A stretch of 64,000 bases of DNA, from contig NC_133334.1 of assembly GCF_042186555.1 (NCBI RefSeq), positions 212,477,332-212,541,331 on the forward strand. The letters run 5' to 3'. Both the position numbers and the translations under genes were made by a program. Source of the DNA: Aquarana catesbeiana (lineage: Eukaryota; Chordata; Amphibia; Anura; Ranidae). Below, in pieces: positions 46,901 to 56,685 of the stretch. A model generated the notes under the pieces. It did not search any database, was not told the DNA's origin, and was given only the letters and a program-made list of their open reading frames with translations. Each line of letters begins with the position of its first letter. The stretch's first letter is position 1.

Positions 46901-49900
46901 GTAGAGGAACATTTACTGCCTCTAAATGCTGCTGCTCCTAAACTCTGGTAAAAGTCTATATGTGCATGGACACATAGGGATTGATTTACTAAAACTGGAG
47001 AGTGCTAAATCTGGAACAGCCTAGAAACGAATCGGCTTCCAGGTGTGTTTTTTTTTTTTTTTTTTTTTTTGTGTCAAAGCTCAATTGAATAAGCTGAAGG
47101 TAGAAGCTCATTGGCTACCATGCACAGCTGCAGCAGATTTAGCATTCTCCAGTTTTAGTAAATTAACCCCATAGGCTTTTACTGAGTTGTGTTCGGGGGC
47201 TTTGGCAAAAAAAAAGACAAAAGCTCCAAAAAACATGAGTTTAGGAGCAGCAGTGTGCATGAGGCCTTAGACGCTTCCTAATTCATTCTGGCATCCCCTG
47301 ATCAGCCCATCTTGAGGAAAGAATTACTCAATTTGATAGCATTTTACCAGTTGATAACTATTAAGCCAGCTCCAGGCCAGTTTTCCAGTTTTTCTTCTTT
47401 GTATTAGTGCCTTCATTTCTAAACAGTGTACCCTGCCACTACTAGCTTCAGTAAGTGTAGAACAAAACTAGGTTGTTGAAAGTTTACATGATGGTAGATG
47501 TACAGAACTCTTTCTTTATCCTTTTAATTTAGTAATTTATGTTCAGCATGTTATTCTATTTATTCCATTTATATTTAAACATGAACTGTTTTTTTTTGCT
47601 CTATCTTTCTTAGGTTCTGTGACGACGCCTGATCAGCTAATCGTGCTCGATATCAAACATGGCGTGGAAGCTAAGAATTATGAGGGTGTAAGTTTATTAT
47701 CTGACCCATACATTGCATGAGTTGTATGTGTTATGCAGCTATAAAATTCTGCCTTTTTTTGTCCCTGTCACATTTTAGCTGGCCAAGGCAGAGAAACTGA
47801 AGCCACTGGAGGTTTTATTAAGACGCCTAGAGGACCTGTCACAGTCTATCATTAAAGATTTTACATACATGAAAAAGCGGGAAGAAGAAATGAGTGACAC
47901 AAATGGTGAGTGAAGGTTGAGATTCTGCCAAGACTGGGACAGGAGAGTTAATGTTTGAAGAAGGATGTTCATTGCAGATGTTCAGCAGTAACATTTATTT
48001 AAGGATGAAGCTGGGAATCTCTAACCGCTGTCTGCAGTGAAGAGGATCTGTCACATGACATTGCTAAAACAAAAGCTAATCGCGTAGATTGCCATTGTTA
48101 TCGGTATTGGCTCCATAGAAGTCTGGGGCCAATTTCTACAGTTCAGTCAATGCACAGAGACCAGAATCATTTTAGCGAAGGCAGGAAAACACTGACCACC
48201 TTTCATGTTAGTCAGATTTAGGACCAGCAGAGGTTTGCTTTACCCTGTCCTCGGGGCTGGCATTTGGGGGAGGCCCTCACATTCCTATGTTGGCCGTACC
48301 TGCTTAGCTTGCGACTTTGGAGTGCAACTTTGATCCGACTTTACACTTTCTCGATCAAAGTCTCCTCAAAAGTCACATCAAAGTAGTGCAGGCACCTTTT
48401 CATAGTTGCTGCAACTTTAAGTTGCATAGATTGGAATGGGTGCCATTTAAATCAATAAACTGTGTGTGTAATGTGACTTTGTGTCCACAGTCACATGACA
48501 AGTAACAAACAGAGCCTTAGCCAGCTAGATTCTTCCACCTACCTTATTTGTGGTGGTCTCCAGCCCCCAAATCCCTCCACGGGACATAATTTCTGACGGC
48601 TGTACTCTGAACCGGATGAATATTGTTCAGGCTCTGTTCACACCTGGGTGTTTTTCTGCTGTAAGCCTCAGCTCTAAAAACACCCACCAAGACAAATCCC
48701 ATTCATTTCAATGGCCCCTGTTCACATCTGAGTGTTTTGTCAGCTAAAGCAAAACGCCTGAAGCTCAAAAAAAAAAAGTACGGGAGCTTCTTTTTTGGCA
48801 GATTACAGGTGTTTTCTGCTTTTTATATTGGTGAACTTTTGACCTGTACAAAATCGCGGCAAAAATAGCACGACTTTCTGCCTGAAAACAAGATGCTTGG
48901 GTGTGAACAGAGCCTAAGTGTATGGCCAGCTTTAGGCTGGATTCACATATGCGCACACAGCGGCTCACTGCAGGAGTCTGGTGCATCCTCATTCACCATT
49001 TCAGCCCAAATTTTTGGCTGAATTCGGACCTCAAATGGACAAAAAGATGCACAGGGCTCCTGTGCAAATCGCACTGGAGCCACTGCGGAGATATGTGAAC
49101 CGGCTCCATAGAGAGCTGGTCACAATCTCCTGCTGTGCGACTTGGATGCAGGAAAACCTGCATCCTATTCGCATTCGTATGAACCCAGAATTAAGGTTAC
49201 CCACTGCCCCAGTATATGAAGAGCAGCACTATAAAAGCCGCTGTTCTTCCCCAATGTCTTGAGTTTCAACAAAGATCAGTGCGCTGCAGATTCTTCCAGC
49301 CTTCCTCTGTGTGCAAGATGACAAAAGCTACTGTGTGTGTGTGTGTCTCTGGATTTTAAAGTGCTAAATCAGGGGTCTCCAAACTTTCCAAATAAAGGGC
49401 CAGATAACTGTCCTTCAGACTTTGGAGGGTGCCGAACTGTGCCCACTGGGAGTAAACAATGCCCCATATTTGGTATTAGGGGGAAAATGGTGCCCCTTTG
49501 TTGGTGTCAGCGGCAAGAATAATGCCTCAAAGGCTAGATCAAGGCAAGCAAAGGCTAGATCAAGGCAAGCAAAGGGCCGCAGTTGGAGGCTGTAGATTGT
49601 GTGTATGCCTCTATAGTACTGGATTGTGTGTCAGTTTTAGGCAGGAGTATATGTGAAATAAACCCACTTTTGGAGTTCAGTTGTGAAACATGTTCTCCCT
49701 ATATTCACTCATCTCATCCACATTACCTCTTCACAGCAGTGCTCATCTCCTGCACCTTCCTGTAGGAACACTTATCTCCTCCACCGTTCAATAGTCAGAA
49801 CCCATCACAGTGAGCCCACAGTTAATATGTATCCCTATTTTCTATTTGGCGCAAGAGTTCAAGTGCTAATTATCTGCTATATAATACAACACTGACTTTA

Positions 49901-52363
49901 CTTCTGTCTAATAAAAAAATATAAAGGCCTCACCCAGACTCCTATATTGTGATAGGTACTTCCAGTGATAAATTAGTTTCTTGGATACGTTCAGTGTTGA
50001 CTTGAACCTTGATTCTTAGTTTTTACTGAAATGCACATACTTTACAATTTGTACATTTACTTTAATAAGTAACTATTTTTAAAGTGATAAATGGGGATAG
50101 TGTTTTTTTTTTTTTCTTGTATAGCACTTTCCATATCTTGCGTATTTGTTCTGCACAATGTCTTTATTCAATAGCTGTCTACATTCTCATGCATGACTTC
50201 AACTGAAAGCTCTGGTTTACCACGCCCGGTAGTTTGTGCTGTATGAGGTTTTAATCTTCACCTGTTGCGTTTTTGTTCCTTGGAGTAATTTGGCCTAATT
50301 TGTTTTTATTATTTTATGTGACTTTCTTTTGTAGAATAAAACCTAAAATCATTCACTCCATTGCAACATTTTTCACTTTTGAATAGTGCAGATCAGAATC
50401 TGTCATGTTGGTATTGCTTACCCTGTTGCCAACATTTCCTCTCACTTCCTGTCTTCTAACGCTGTGGCACGGGGATAAGAAGTGAAGTAAAATCTCTCAA
50501 ATCGGGACAGAGCCAGTAACAAAAACCCTTTTCACTTGTAGAGTGGGAGAAGTTTAGAGCCTCTCCATTTTTTTCAGTGTGTGTCATCTTCTCCTGGTGC
50601 TGGAGACATCCATTTCTCTCTCAAAAAAGGGAAGCTCTGCTTGTCTCTGCCACATTTGATACCTTTTTTTGGGGGGGTACCCGGTTTTGACAGGTACCCA
50701 TTACCACTTTCTGATCACTTCGCTGTGGCCAAATGAGGTGGAAGTTCGGCTCCCCTCCTTCACCCTTCAGCCGGCCCATTGACAAAGCTCTTTGCGATTC
50801 ATGCATGCGAGTATGAAACCGGCGAGTATGAAGCCTTGTGGCTTCGGAGCCGGTTTCCCTTAGCCAAGATGGCAGTGCTGCACCCAAGAGCCGATTCAAA
50901 AATCACCTCGGGTTAGGACAGCGCTGGATGCCTGGACAGGTAAGTTCCCTGATAGTAAAAGTCAGCAGCTACAGTATTTTTACCTGCTGACTTTAAATGT
51001 TTTGGGTGGGGTGGCAGAACTCCTCTTTAACCTGACATATGTTCTAATTTTTTCCACTCTTTCCAAAACTTAAAACAATGTTTGGTTGTAGTTGGACTTT
51101 CAGGTCTTAAAATTCTGAATGGAAGATTGAATACCTGGATAACAAATCCTTACAATCCTTTATTACCATTGCTTAGTTTATTTCTAGCTAGTACTGTATA
51201 TATGCTGCCACATGACATAATTTCCTTTACACACTAGAAAGTGTTTTGTTTTTTTTTTTTTTTTGTTTTTTTTTCGTTCAGCCAGTTTGGTTGAACAAAA
51301 AAAACAAACCATAGGTTGCTGCACTAACATAAACAATGTTGGACTGTCCCCCCACCAGAACACACTGATCAGCACTTGCAGCCATTAACTGCCAGCGCTG
51401 GCTGGATGCTGGTTTTCCAGCATTAGTGTTAGACAGAAGCCAGTCCTTAGACTGGCCTCTGTAGAACAGGCAGCTATATGCATGGGTAGTTATTTAGTAA
51501 AGGAAAATCCACTTTGCACTGCAAGTGCACTCGGAGGTGCAGTCGCTGTAGCTCCGAGCGAGACATGCAAAGAAAATAAAAAACAGCATTTTAGCTTGCA
51601 CGTGATTGGATGATAAAATCAGCAGAGCTTCCACATATTTCAGATCTACCCCTCGGATTTAGAGCAACTGCACTACCAAGTGCACTTGCAGTGCAAAGTG
51701 GATTTGCCTTTCGTAAATAACCCCCATGGGCCGAAAGTGGGTTGATTCCTGCCAAACTGACTGTTTTTGGGCCGTGTGTACCTAGCTTAGGAGTCTGCAG
51801 ATCCATCATTCTCTCAATTACATTTTGTAGATATGACTTGTCAGGAAGGCCTCATTTACACCGGAGCGTTTTGTAGCTCAAAGCTCTCAGCATCCTTAAT
51901 CCCATGTATGTCAGTGGTGACTGTCCACATGTGAGCGTTCAAACACCTGTAGCTTGAAGCCTGAAGCTCCAAAAACTAAATGAGCTACTTTTGAGGCAGA
52001 TTTGGCCCTATAGAGTTCAATGAGACTGCCTGTAAACTCAAGCTTTTTGGGGGGATTTTTTTCAGACCTATTTTAGGTGTGTGTATTGTGTGTGTTTTTG
52101 CCAGCTCAAAGCAAAAATTTTAATATTTGGATGATGGGAAGAAATAAATATCCAACATAAAAGATTTACATGATATTACATTTACAATACTGAAATATTC
52201 TACCTGCATATATTGACTTGCTGTTTTCTTCCTCTTCACAGAATCCACCAGCCAGCGTGTCCTTTACTTCACTACGTTTTCTATGTTTTGCCTTGTCGCT
52301 CTTGCCACTTGGCAAGTGTTCTACCTCAGGAAATTCTTCAAATCCAAGAAACTCATAGAGTAA
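30122..52363 (+). CDS. tmed10: TMED10 (p24 family transmembrane cargo receptor), five exons
   Basis: Joined exons 30122-30298, 44154-44274, 47614-47687, 47779-47905 and 52242-52363 give 621 nt, or 206 residues plus TAA, with all junctions in frame and GT-AG introns. TMED10 (p24 delta 1) is a type I membrane protein of COPI and COPII vesicles that helps select cargo, including GPI-anchored proteins, between ER and Golgi. Visible: a signal peptide (about residues 1-19, cut before ISFHLP); a GOLD domain whose paired cysteines are C31 and C92; a coiled-coil stalk (about 125-166, with KREEEM); a membrane segment (about 174-195); and a short tail with Phe-Phe 198-199 and Lys-Lys 202-203, the COPII and COPI signals of this family. 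The start gives a signal peptide right before the mature protein. The length is slightly below the usual mammalian one (219), mainly because of a shorter N-terminus. Introns are packed with transposons, but every exon is intact. Confidence 0.97.
30484..31545. repeat. GTAGGTAGGCGATCATCACACATG minisatellite in TMED10 intron 1
   Basis: About 35 copies of a unit made of GCGATCATCACACATG, then GCAG or TCAG, then one to three GTAG tetramers, so the unit length steps by 4 bp (roughly 24 to 32 bp). It begins only about 180 bp after exon 1. The GTAG stepping looks like slippage inside a minisatellite. Confidence 0.95.
31875..32196. mobile_element. foldback MITE
   Basis: Inverted ends AAGGCTACATAAACACTACAG with CAGCGTTTTGA, and TCAAAACGCTGTAGTGTGG with ATGCAGCCTT. 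The interior also pairs (CCTCAAATTGCGG with CGCAATTTGAGG). Immediately followed by the next foldback. Confidence 0.8.
32198..32433. mobile_element. foldback MITE, GTTCACACC family (copy 2)
   Basis: GGCCTGGTTCACACCTATGC at the left, GCATAGGTGTGAACCGCGGC at the right, flanked by TTA and TAA. Nearly the same interior as 27592-27824. Upstream, 31643-31735 is a broken copy. Confidence 0.85.
32434..33036. other. eroded GTTCACACC-type copies
   Basis: Two related stretches (about 32450-32660 and 32680-33020), each containing AAAATGCAGCATGTTCTACT and GTGTGAACTATGCCAT-like motifs, separated by T runs. A 288-residue ORF across it is low-complexity and I do not consider it coding. Confidence 0.6.
33037..33183. 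mobile_element. short near-perfect foldback, GTTCACACC family
   Basis: AAGCCTGATTCACACCTAGGC and its inverted counterpart ATGCATAGGTGTGAATCCAGC enclose arms containing TGCAGATTTGCACTACAG and CTGTAGTGCAAATCTGCA. Almost the whole 147 bp folds on itself. Confidence 0.85.
33350..34276. repeat. three eroded inverted-repeat elements
   Basis: Left ends GGGCTCACACCGGCGTGC (33355; partner CACCGGCGTGAACGCGC near 33570), GGCCTGGTTCACACGAGTGC (33592; partner CACTAGTGTGAACC near 33859) and GGCCATACATGGGTC (33887; partner GTGTATGGCC near 34268). The pattern matches the other foldbacks, but I see no ORF. Confidence 0.6.
34480..34690 (+). mobile_element. fragment of the TTAA MITE
   Basis: TTGGTAAAAAAAATCCCAAT through TGACACTTTTTTGGG matches 25141-25330 inside the MITE at 24690-25749. 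Both ends are missing. Confidence 0.75.
34691..35010. other. foldback-like left end and A run
   Basis: AGGCCTCATGCACACTGG (34691) resembles the inverse of GTGTGCATGAGGCCTTA near 47255, so both probably come from one family. A run of about 26 A lies at 34945-34970. Confidence 0.5.
35014..35377. mobile_element. foldback MITE, TTTCACACTG family (copy 3)
   Basis: Ends GGATACTTTCACACTGAGG and CCTCAGTGTGAAAGGAGCC, flanked by TTA and TAA. The interior is the same chain of hairpins as 21465-21877. Confidence 0.85.
35816..36606 (+). mobile_element. tRNA-derived SINE-like repeat, split by a MITE
   Basis: The left part (35816-35999) starts AAGTGGTTAGCACTTCTG and has GTTTGAATCCC at about 35858, resembling tRNA promoter boxes A and B, followed by CCTGGAGTTTGCATGTTCTC. 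The right part (36494-36606) reads GGACCTTAGATTGTAAGC and ends with GCGCTATATAAGTACC. The two halves join cleanly if the MITE at 36002-36489 and one TTAA are removed. A diverged minus-strand relative lies at 55520-55800. Confidence 0.75.
36002..36489. mobile_element. TTAA MITE inserted in the SINE
   Basis: Flanked by TTAA on both sides (35998-36001 and 36490-36493). Ends AGTGGATGTAAAC and TTTACATCCACT are inverted. The surrounding SINE shows the pre-insertion site as GAG TTAA GGACC, so the target duplication is four bases, as for piggyBac. Confidence 0.88.
36607..36950. other. eroded foldback-like segment
   Basis: CCATAGACTTCAATGGGAGC and AAAAACGCACGCTCTAGTGTG (about 36908) recall the right half of GTTCACACC-type elements. 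No coding sequence is seen. Confidence 0.45.
37186..37238. repeat. (TA)n microsatellite
   Basis: An uninterrupted TA run just inside the left end of the hAT-like element. A second run lies at 37930-37988 within a fragment of the TTAA MITE (GACTTAGAACCCC context). Confidence 0.97.
37455..37842. mobile_element. foldback MITE nested in the hAT-like element
   Basis: Ends GGCCTCTTTCACACTGACG and CCCGTGAGAAAGAGGCC, flanked by TTA on both sides (37452-37454 and 37843-37845). The three-base duplication fits Harbinger-type insertion. The interior pairs CCGTTTTTTATCC with GGATGAAAAACGG. Confidence 0.85.
38298..38693. mobile_element. foldback MITE, TTTCACACTG family (copy 4), nested in the hAT-like element
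   Basis: GGTTGCTTTCACACTGCAG at the left, CCAGTGTGAAAGGTGTC at the right, flanked by TTA and TAA. The interior carries the family's CCGTC and TTTTAGCGGCGC hairpins. Confidence 0.85.
38856..40315. other. intronic sequence without a recognised gene
   Basis: Mostly unique. CTAGAGCAGCCTTTCTCAAC near 39781 followed by GGGGAACCC resembles the left end of some hAT elements, but I find no partner. The ORF at 39290-39601 has no features that I recognise. Confidence 0.5.
40784..41895 (+). mobile_element. TTAA MITE nested in the hAT-like element
   Basis: TTAA on both sides (40780-40783 and 41896-41899). Ends CCACTTCAGTAAAAAGC and CTTGTTATTGAAGTGG are inverted. The interior follows the order of the element at 3463-4664. 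Confidence 0.88.
42082..42637. mobile_element. TACCGTATTTATCGGCG element
   Basis: Left end TACCGTATTTATCGGCGTAT and right end ATGCCGATAAATACAGTA are inverted. The middle has a short tandem repeat based on CAGCCTTGTCAGTG (42200-42340). A second copy of the left end starts at 42652 and has no matching right end, so it is truncated; its body contains inverted CTTCTCGGC and GCCGAGAAG arms (42826-42950). Confidence 0.8.
43562..43932. mobile_element. decayed GTTCACCTTT MITE
   Basis: TTAA then ATTTAGTTCACCTTTTC at the left and AAAAAGGTGAACTAAC at the right. Relatives with both TTAA flanks lie at 54204-54665 and 58026-58432. Confidence 0.65.
44154..44274 (+). CDS. tmed10: TMED10 exon 2
   Basis: Begins after TTACATATAG and ends before GTCAGT. 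121 nt, from phase 0 to phase 1. Encodes VTDSIGHILYSKEDAKKGKF and the second GOLD cysteine (EVCFES). Confidence 0.96.
44869..44926. repeat. small hairpin in intron 2
   Basis: CCAAATATGCAGCC and GGCTGCATATTTGG flank about 30 bases. Probably part of a small foldback element. Confidence 0.8.
45101..45420. repeat. degenerate 35-bp tandem repeat
   Basis: Repeated CATCAGTTGTCCCCATCAGA and GTGCCCCCTTACATCAG units with many changes, in TMED10 intron 2. Confidence 0.85.
45557..46290. mobile_element. TTAA MITE with dissimilar ends
   Basis: TTAA (45553-45556) then CCGCTTCCGGGACCG; the right end CCTTCCAGAGCTGAAGTGG precedes TTAA (46291-46294). As at 24690, left and right termini come from different subfamilies. 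Confidence 0.7.
46977..47170. mobile_element. short MITE with TWA duplication
   Basis: GGGATTGATTTACTAAAACT and AGTTTTAGTAAATTAACCCC are inverted, flanked by ATA on both sides (46974-46976 and 47171-47173). It interrupts an older sequence that resumes with CTTTTACTGAG. A T run lies at 47047-47070. Confidence 0.85.
47614..47687 (+). CDS. tmed10: TMED10 exon 3
   Basis: Acceptor TTTCTTAG, donor GTAAGT at 47688. I preferred this donor to a GT two bases upstream because it keeps the frame and the family spacing (KNYEG then LAKAEK). 74 nt; contains PDQLIVLDIKHGVEAKNYE. Confidence 0.95.
47779..47905 (+). CDS. tmed10: TMED10 exon 4
   Basis: Separated from exon 3 by an intron of only 91 bp. Acceptor CATTTTAG, donor GTGAGT. 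127 nt; encodes the coiled-coil stalk (KLKPLEVLLRRLEDLS through KKREEEMSDTN). Confidence 0.96.
48629..48914. mobile_element. foldback MITE in intron 4
   Basis: AGGCTCTGTTCACACCTGGG and CTTGGGTGTGAACAGAGCCT are near-perfect inverted ends. A second, more eroded element follows (48930-49195: GGCTGGATTCACATATGCGC with GCATTCGTATGAACCCAG). Confidence 0.85.
49196..51485. other. intron 4 sequence, little recognised
   Basis: Mostly unique. CAGGGGTCTCCAAACTTTCC followed by GGGCCAG (49370) resembles the left end of a known type of hAT element, with no right end found. There is no coding sequence that I trust. Confidence 0.5.
51486..51725. mobile_element. foldback MITE with about 45-bp arms
   Basis: GTTATTTAGTAAAGG with CCACTTTGCACTGCAAGTGC at the left mirrors GCACTTGCAGTGCAAAGTGG with CCTTTCGTAAATAAC at the right. 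Confidence 0.88.
52242..52363 (+). CDS. tmed10: TMED10 exon 5 (coding part)
   Basis: Acceptor CTCTTCACAG. Encodes ESTSQRVLYF, the membrane segment ending ATWQVFYL, and the tail ending KKLIE before TAA (52361-52363). The exon continues as 3' UTR. Confidence 0.97.
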
Positions 52364-52401
52364 TGTGTGGACTTGGATGAAAGAACTTATGACGTGCTGA
52401 G

Positions 52402-53135
52402 TACCGTATATGCTCGAGTATAAGTCGATCCGAGTATAAGTCGAGGCACCTAATTTACCACCAAAAAATGGGAAAAACTTATTGACCCGAGTATAAGACG
52501 AGCGTGAGAAATGCACAGCTACTGTAAATGGAAAAGAGGGTCAACAATGCCCATTTGCAGCCTCACTGTGCCCATTTGCATGTCTCACTGTGCCCATTTG
52601 CAGCCATAGGTCCCCCTAACTTCAAACTCGGTAGTTAAGGGTTCCTAGATGCCCCCTAGCTGCAGCCAAAATTTGGGGTCTCTGAACCCAAAGGGTCCCG
52701 AAATGACATTGCTGCAGATGGACACAGTTGACCGACTTTGGGGCCCCGTATCTCGGGGCCACTTAGTACTAGGAACCCCAAATTTGGTGTGCAAACCCAG
52801 TGGAACTAGCACATAAAATAACCAAAGCTGGAGTTTCTAGCACCAAGTGGCCCCAAGATACAGGGCCCCAAAGTCGGTTCAGAAAATGTCAAGCACTTTT
52901 CTGCAGCAGAGAATTACATTTTCCGAACCGATTTTGGGGCCCCGTATCTCGGGGCCACTTAGTGCTAGGAACTCCAGCTTTGGATATGTTATGAGATACG
53001 GGGCCCCAAAGTCGGTTCGGAAAATTAAATTTTTTGCTGCAGAAAAGTGCTTGACTCGAGTATAAGTCGAGGGGGGGCACTTTCAGCACAAAAAATGTGC
53101 TGAAAAACTTGACTTATACTCGAGTATATACGGTA
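52402..53135. mobile_element. TACCGTATATGCTCGAG foldback element in the TMED10 3' UTR
   Basis: The left end TACCGTATATGCTCGAGTAT and right end ATACTCGAGTATATACGGTA are inverted. It starts only 39 bp after the TMED10 stop codon. The interior is made of direct and inverted copies of GGGGCCCCGTATCTCGGGGC and CAAAGTCGGTTC. No convincing target-site duplication is seen. Confidence 0.88.
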
Positions 53136-54203
53136 ACTAAGAAAGACCAAGTGAATTTGTAGTTTACAATTAGTTTCCACATTGCGGCACATTTGTGTAA
53201 ATTGATAATCGTGAGGGATATATATGTAGGTAGGTGCTAAAGTAGCTGTAAAAAAGGGAAAAAATATGAAATATCAACAAGTCAATTTCTAATTCTTGTA
53301 TTTGGTACAAATTAAAAAAAACTAAAAGCAACATTCTGGTTGCTGTGACAGCTACCTGCACTGTCGTTTCACAAATGTCCTTCACGATACACTAAAATTT
53401 ATTGAGCTGGGTGTAATGAGAAATTTTTGATACTGGATTATGATGTTTAATAGAGATTATATATACCATTTTGAGATTTTGTAACAGACCTGCAAATCCA
53501 AAGAGGAGGTGTGAACTATTTTAGTGGAAGAAACAATAGAAAGTCTGAAGCTAAAATATTTTTTATTACCTCTGCACTTGATTAAACTCTCCTGTGGAAT
53601 ATATTTTTTGATACTACAGAGTATTCTGCCCTGGTAGGCTTATTTTAATAAACCAAAGCCAAGAACTGCAGTGATATACAAAGTCCGGTAACCTATCACA
53701 GCCAGCCAGGTTTTTAAAGACAGATTGCTAAAAGATGTATTTTAAATTGATCACTGTTCGTTATTACACTTTGCATGTTGCTCTTTGCCTAATTAAATCC
53801 AATTATCTGTCACATTTCCTTCAATGGTTGTCTATGCCTTTTTTTTTTACCCTTAACAGAATACTATTTTACATTGTTGCACAGAAGCTTGTATCTAGAA
53901 GACAAATAGTAATTTACTGTCATTGCAGTTATGTACAAATTTGCTGTGAACCACATTAGCCAGGTTTTTTTTTTCCTATACAGAGTAATGAACCCACAAA
54001 ACAGTCCATTCCCTACCGCTTAATCTATTTACAGGGTAGCCAGATTTGACCGTACCTTTAGATATCCAAAACGGACAGTTTTTTTTTTTTTTAGCTAAAT
54101 GCCAAGGTCTTGTGATAATGTGATGGCCTCGTGCAGTGACTGATGAAGTCATACATAGTGTGTCTGAAATCTCCATCCTGACCATGTAATATCTGATGTT
54201 TAA

Positions 54204-54665
54204 AGGATAAGTTCACCTTTATCGAAAAACTGTCAAATGCCAGTAAGAGACGCCTGTAGATAAAAACAAACTCTGCAGCTATGACTGAAAAACTTCCAGA
54301 GATGGCATCATCCCACCCTGCCATGTTGCTCCCCTTGTATGCCTACTCTCTCCCTTATCACAATAGCTCTGAGCTCAGTGATGCTGCGAGAGAGGAGACA
54401 GTGGACTGCACATGTGTGGGGGTTTGGGAGCTTGCTGCTGTGATGCCGGAGGTGAGCTGGAAGTGTCTTGGCAATGTCCTAGAAACAAGTCGGGATGGGA
54501 TAATGTCATCTCTGAGATTTCTTTATCCAGGCTTCAAGAGGTCTTAAATGACTTGCGCCAGTAGCAAGAACATTATCTAACTTTAATAAAAGCTGCTTAG
54601 TTTGTTTTTATCTACAGGCGCCCCTTATCTACATAGGCAGTTTTTGGTAAAGGTGAACTAACCCT
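54204..54665. mobile_element. TTAA MITE, GTTCACCTTT family, in the probable TMED10 3' UTR
   Basis: TTAA on both sides (54200-54203 and 54666-54669). Ends AGGATAAGTTCACCTTT and AAAGGTGAACTAACCCT are inverted. Confidence 0.85.
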
Positions 54666-54913
54666 TTAATTGCTCATTTGCTGATCAGCAGCCAGAGTCA
54701 TTTTATTTTCTCACACTTCTTCGAAGGTTGGTATGTTTGGTTGAAAAACATTCTTCATCTAATATTTGCTTTGTGTGCAGTCTGTTTTAAAAAGCTGAAT
54801 GCGATTACTGTATGTGTGTTAGCAGATTTTGCTCTTCTTTTTTTTTTTGTTTGTTTTTTTTGCAATGATTGAAAATAACTCAAATTCTAGAAGGTGTTAT
54901 TCTGGCAGTTTTT

Positions 54914-54919
54914 AATAAA
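54914..54919 (+). terminator. candidate TMED10 polyadenylation signal
   Basis: AATAAA within TTTTTAATAAAATC, followed by GTGTGCATATT and TTATTT. Earlier AATAAA-like sequences exist, for example TTAATAAACC at 53645, so a shorter 3' UTR is also possible. Confidence 0.4.
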
Positions 54920-54976
54920 ATCTTACTTGGAAATGTAAATGTGTGCATATTATTTATTTCCCATGTGGTACCTTAA

Positions 54977-55482
54977 AGGGGTTGTAAAGTTATTTATTTT
55001 TTTTTTTTAAAATAACAAACATGTTATACTTACCTTCACTGTGCAGCTCGTTCTGCACAGAGTGGCCCCGAACCTGGTCTTCTGGGGTCCCTCGGCGGCT
55101 GTTTCAGCTCCTCCCCGCAAGCATTTACCACCTTCATGCGAGCTCCCTCGCACGGTGGTGAGTGCTTGCGGGCGCGCTCCCGTGATACAGCCGGCGGCTA
55201 TAGCCGCTCGCTGTATCACTCGGCCCCGCCCCCCGGCGCGCCGCGTCATCGGATGTGATTGACAGCAGTGCGAGCCAATGGCTGCGCTGCTTTCAATCCA
55301 TCCACTGCAGCCAATCAGCGACCAGGCTGAGCTGCAATGAAGCTGACGAGGACGAGGAGCGAAGATTCGAGGCGTCAGGTAAGTAAAACGGGGGGCCTGG
55401 GGGCGGCGGTACTGTCAAAAGTTTTTTCACCTTAATGCATAGAATGCATTAAGGTGAAAAAATTTTTACCTTTACAACCCCT
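54977..55482. mobile_element. TTAA MITE, GGGGTTGTAAAG family
   Basis: TTAA on both sides (54973-54976 and 55483-55486). Ends AGGGGTTGTAAAG and CTTTACAACCCCT are exact inverted repeats. AACATGTTATACTTACCTTC inside is shared with 22110-22150 and, diverged, 56310-56335. Confidence 0.9.
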
Positions 55483-55519
55483 TTAAATCACACTGAGTCA
55501 CCGTTCTTTATTACAGGTT

Positions 55520-55800
55520 TGTATAGCATTTTATACAGCGCCGACAATTTATGCAATATAATATATTATGTATGTGTGTGTGTATACATACATACATACA
55601 TACATACATACATACATACTTTAGTCCCTGCCCTCAGGGAGCTTACAGTTTAAGATCCCTAACTCACATTCATACATACACATACTAGGGCTAATTTAGA
55701 CAGGACCAATTACCCTACCAGCATGTCTCTAAAGTGTGGGAGGAAACTGAAGTACCCGGAGGAAACTCGCACAGGGAGAACATGCAAACTCAATTCTACT
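55520..55800 (-). mobile_element. SINE-like repeat, minus strand
   Basis: On the minus strand, GAGTTTGCATGTTCTCCCTG and TGTGAGTTAGGGATCTTA match the element at 35816-36606. The tRNA-like head is missing. A TACA tetranucleotide run (about 55585-55618) is part of it. Confidence 0.75.
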
Positions 55801-56230
55801 GTTTACTATCCAGTTCTGAAATCCAGAAGTGCTCAATGCTGATGGAGTCTGGATAAATTGATCACAGAGGATATCTTGGAATTAAAGGTTCCATGATCTC
55901 CTTCCATACTTCATCCTAAATCTGGCTGTAGATGTTTTTGGCTCCCATTGGGCACAGATGAGCCCGAGACACAAAGGAAAGAGAAAGGAAGGTTTTGAAG
56001 GAAGTAGGGCTACAATTTTGTTGATTTGAATCCCTTCTAGTAGACTGCTGGCAACCACCTAAACACAAATTTAAAACCCTTTTTTTCCCCCTTTTCTAAC
56101 ATTGTGCAATGATAAAGCTCAAAGTGAAAGTTTATTTTTTGCTTTGGGAGAGTTTTATTTTTCTTTCAACACTGCATTGCATTACATACAGGGAAAAAAA
56201 CAAACATTTGTTTATACAACTTGTTAGCCT

Positions 56231-56675
56231 AAAGGAGTTGTAAAGTCAGAGGATTTTTTATATTAATGCTTCTATGCATTAAGATAAAAAACCTTCTGTG
56301 TGCAGCAGCTGCCCCAGCACCCCCTAATACTTACCTGAGCCCCATCTCTGTCCAGCGATGTCCATGAATGTCCTGATTGGCTGAGACACAGCAGTGGTGC
56401 CATTTGCTCCCACTGCTGTTAATTCAAGCCAGTCAGCCAATCTGGGGAGAGGGGGCAGGGCTGCAGCTCCATGTCTAAATGGACACAGGGAGCTGTGACT
56501 CAGCTCGGGTGCCCCCATAGCAAGCTGCTTGCTTTGGGGGCACTCAACAGGAGGTAGGGGCCAGAGAAGAGGAGCATCTGACTGGGCTGCTCTGTGCAAA
56601 TCCACTGCAACAGAGTGGGCAAGTAGAACATGTTTGTAAATTTTATTGAAAAAAAAACCAAGACTTTACAATCAC
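56231..56675. mobile_element. GTTGTAAAG-type MITE, decayed
   Basis: AAAGGAGTTGTAAAGTCAG at the left (target TTAA mutated to CTAA) and GACTTTACAATCACT then TTAA (56676-56679) at the right. Confidence 0.75.
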
Positions 56676-56685
56676 TTAACATTAA

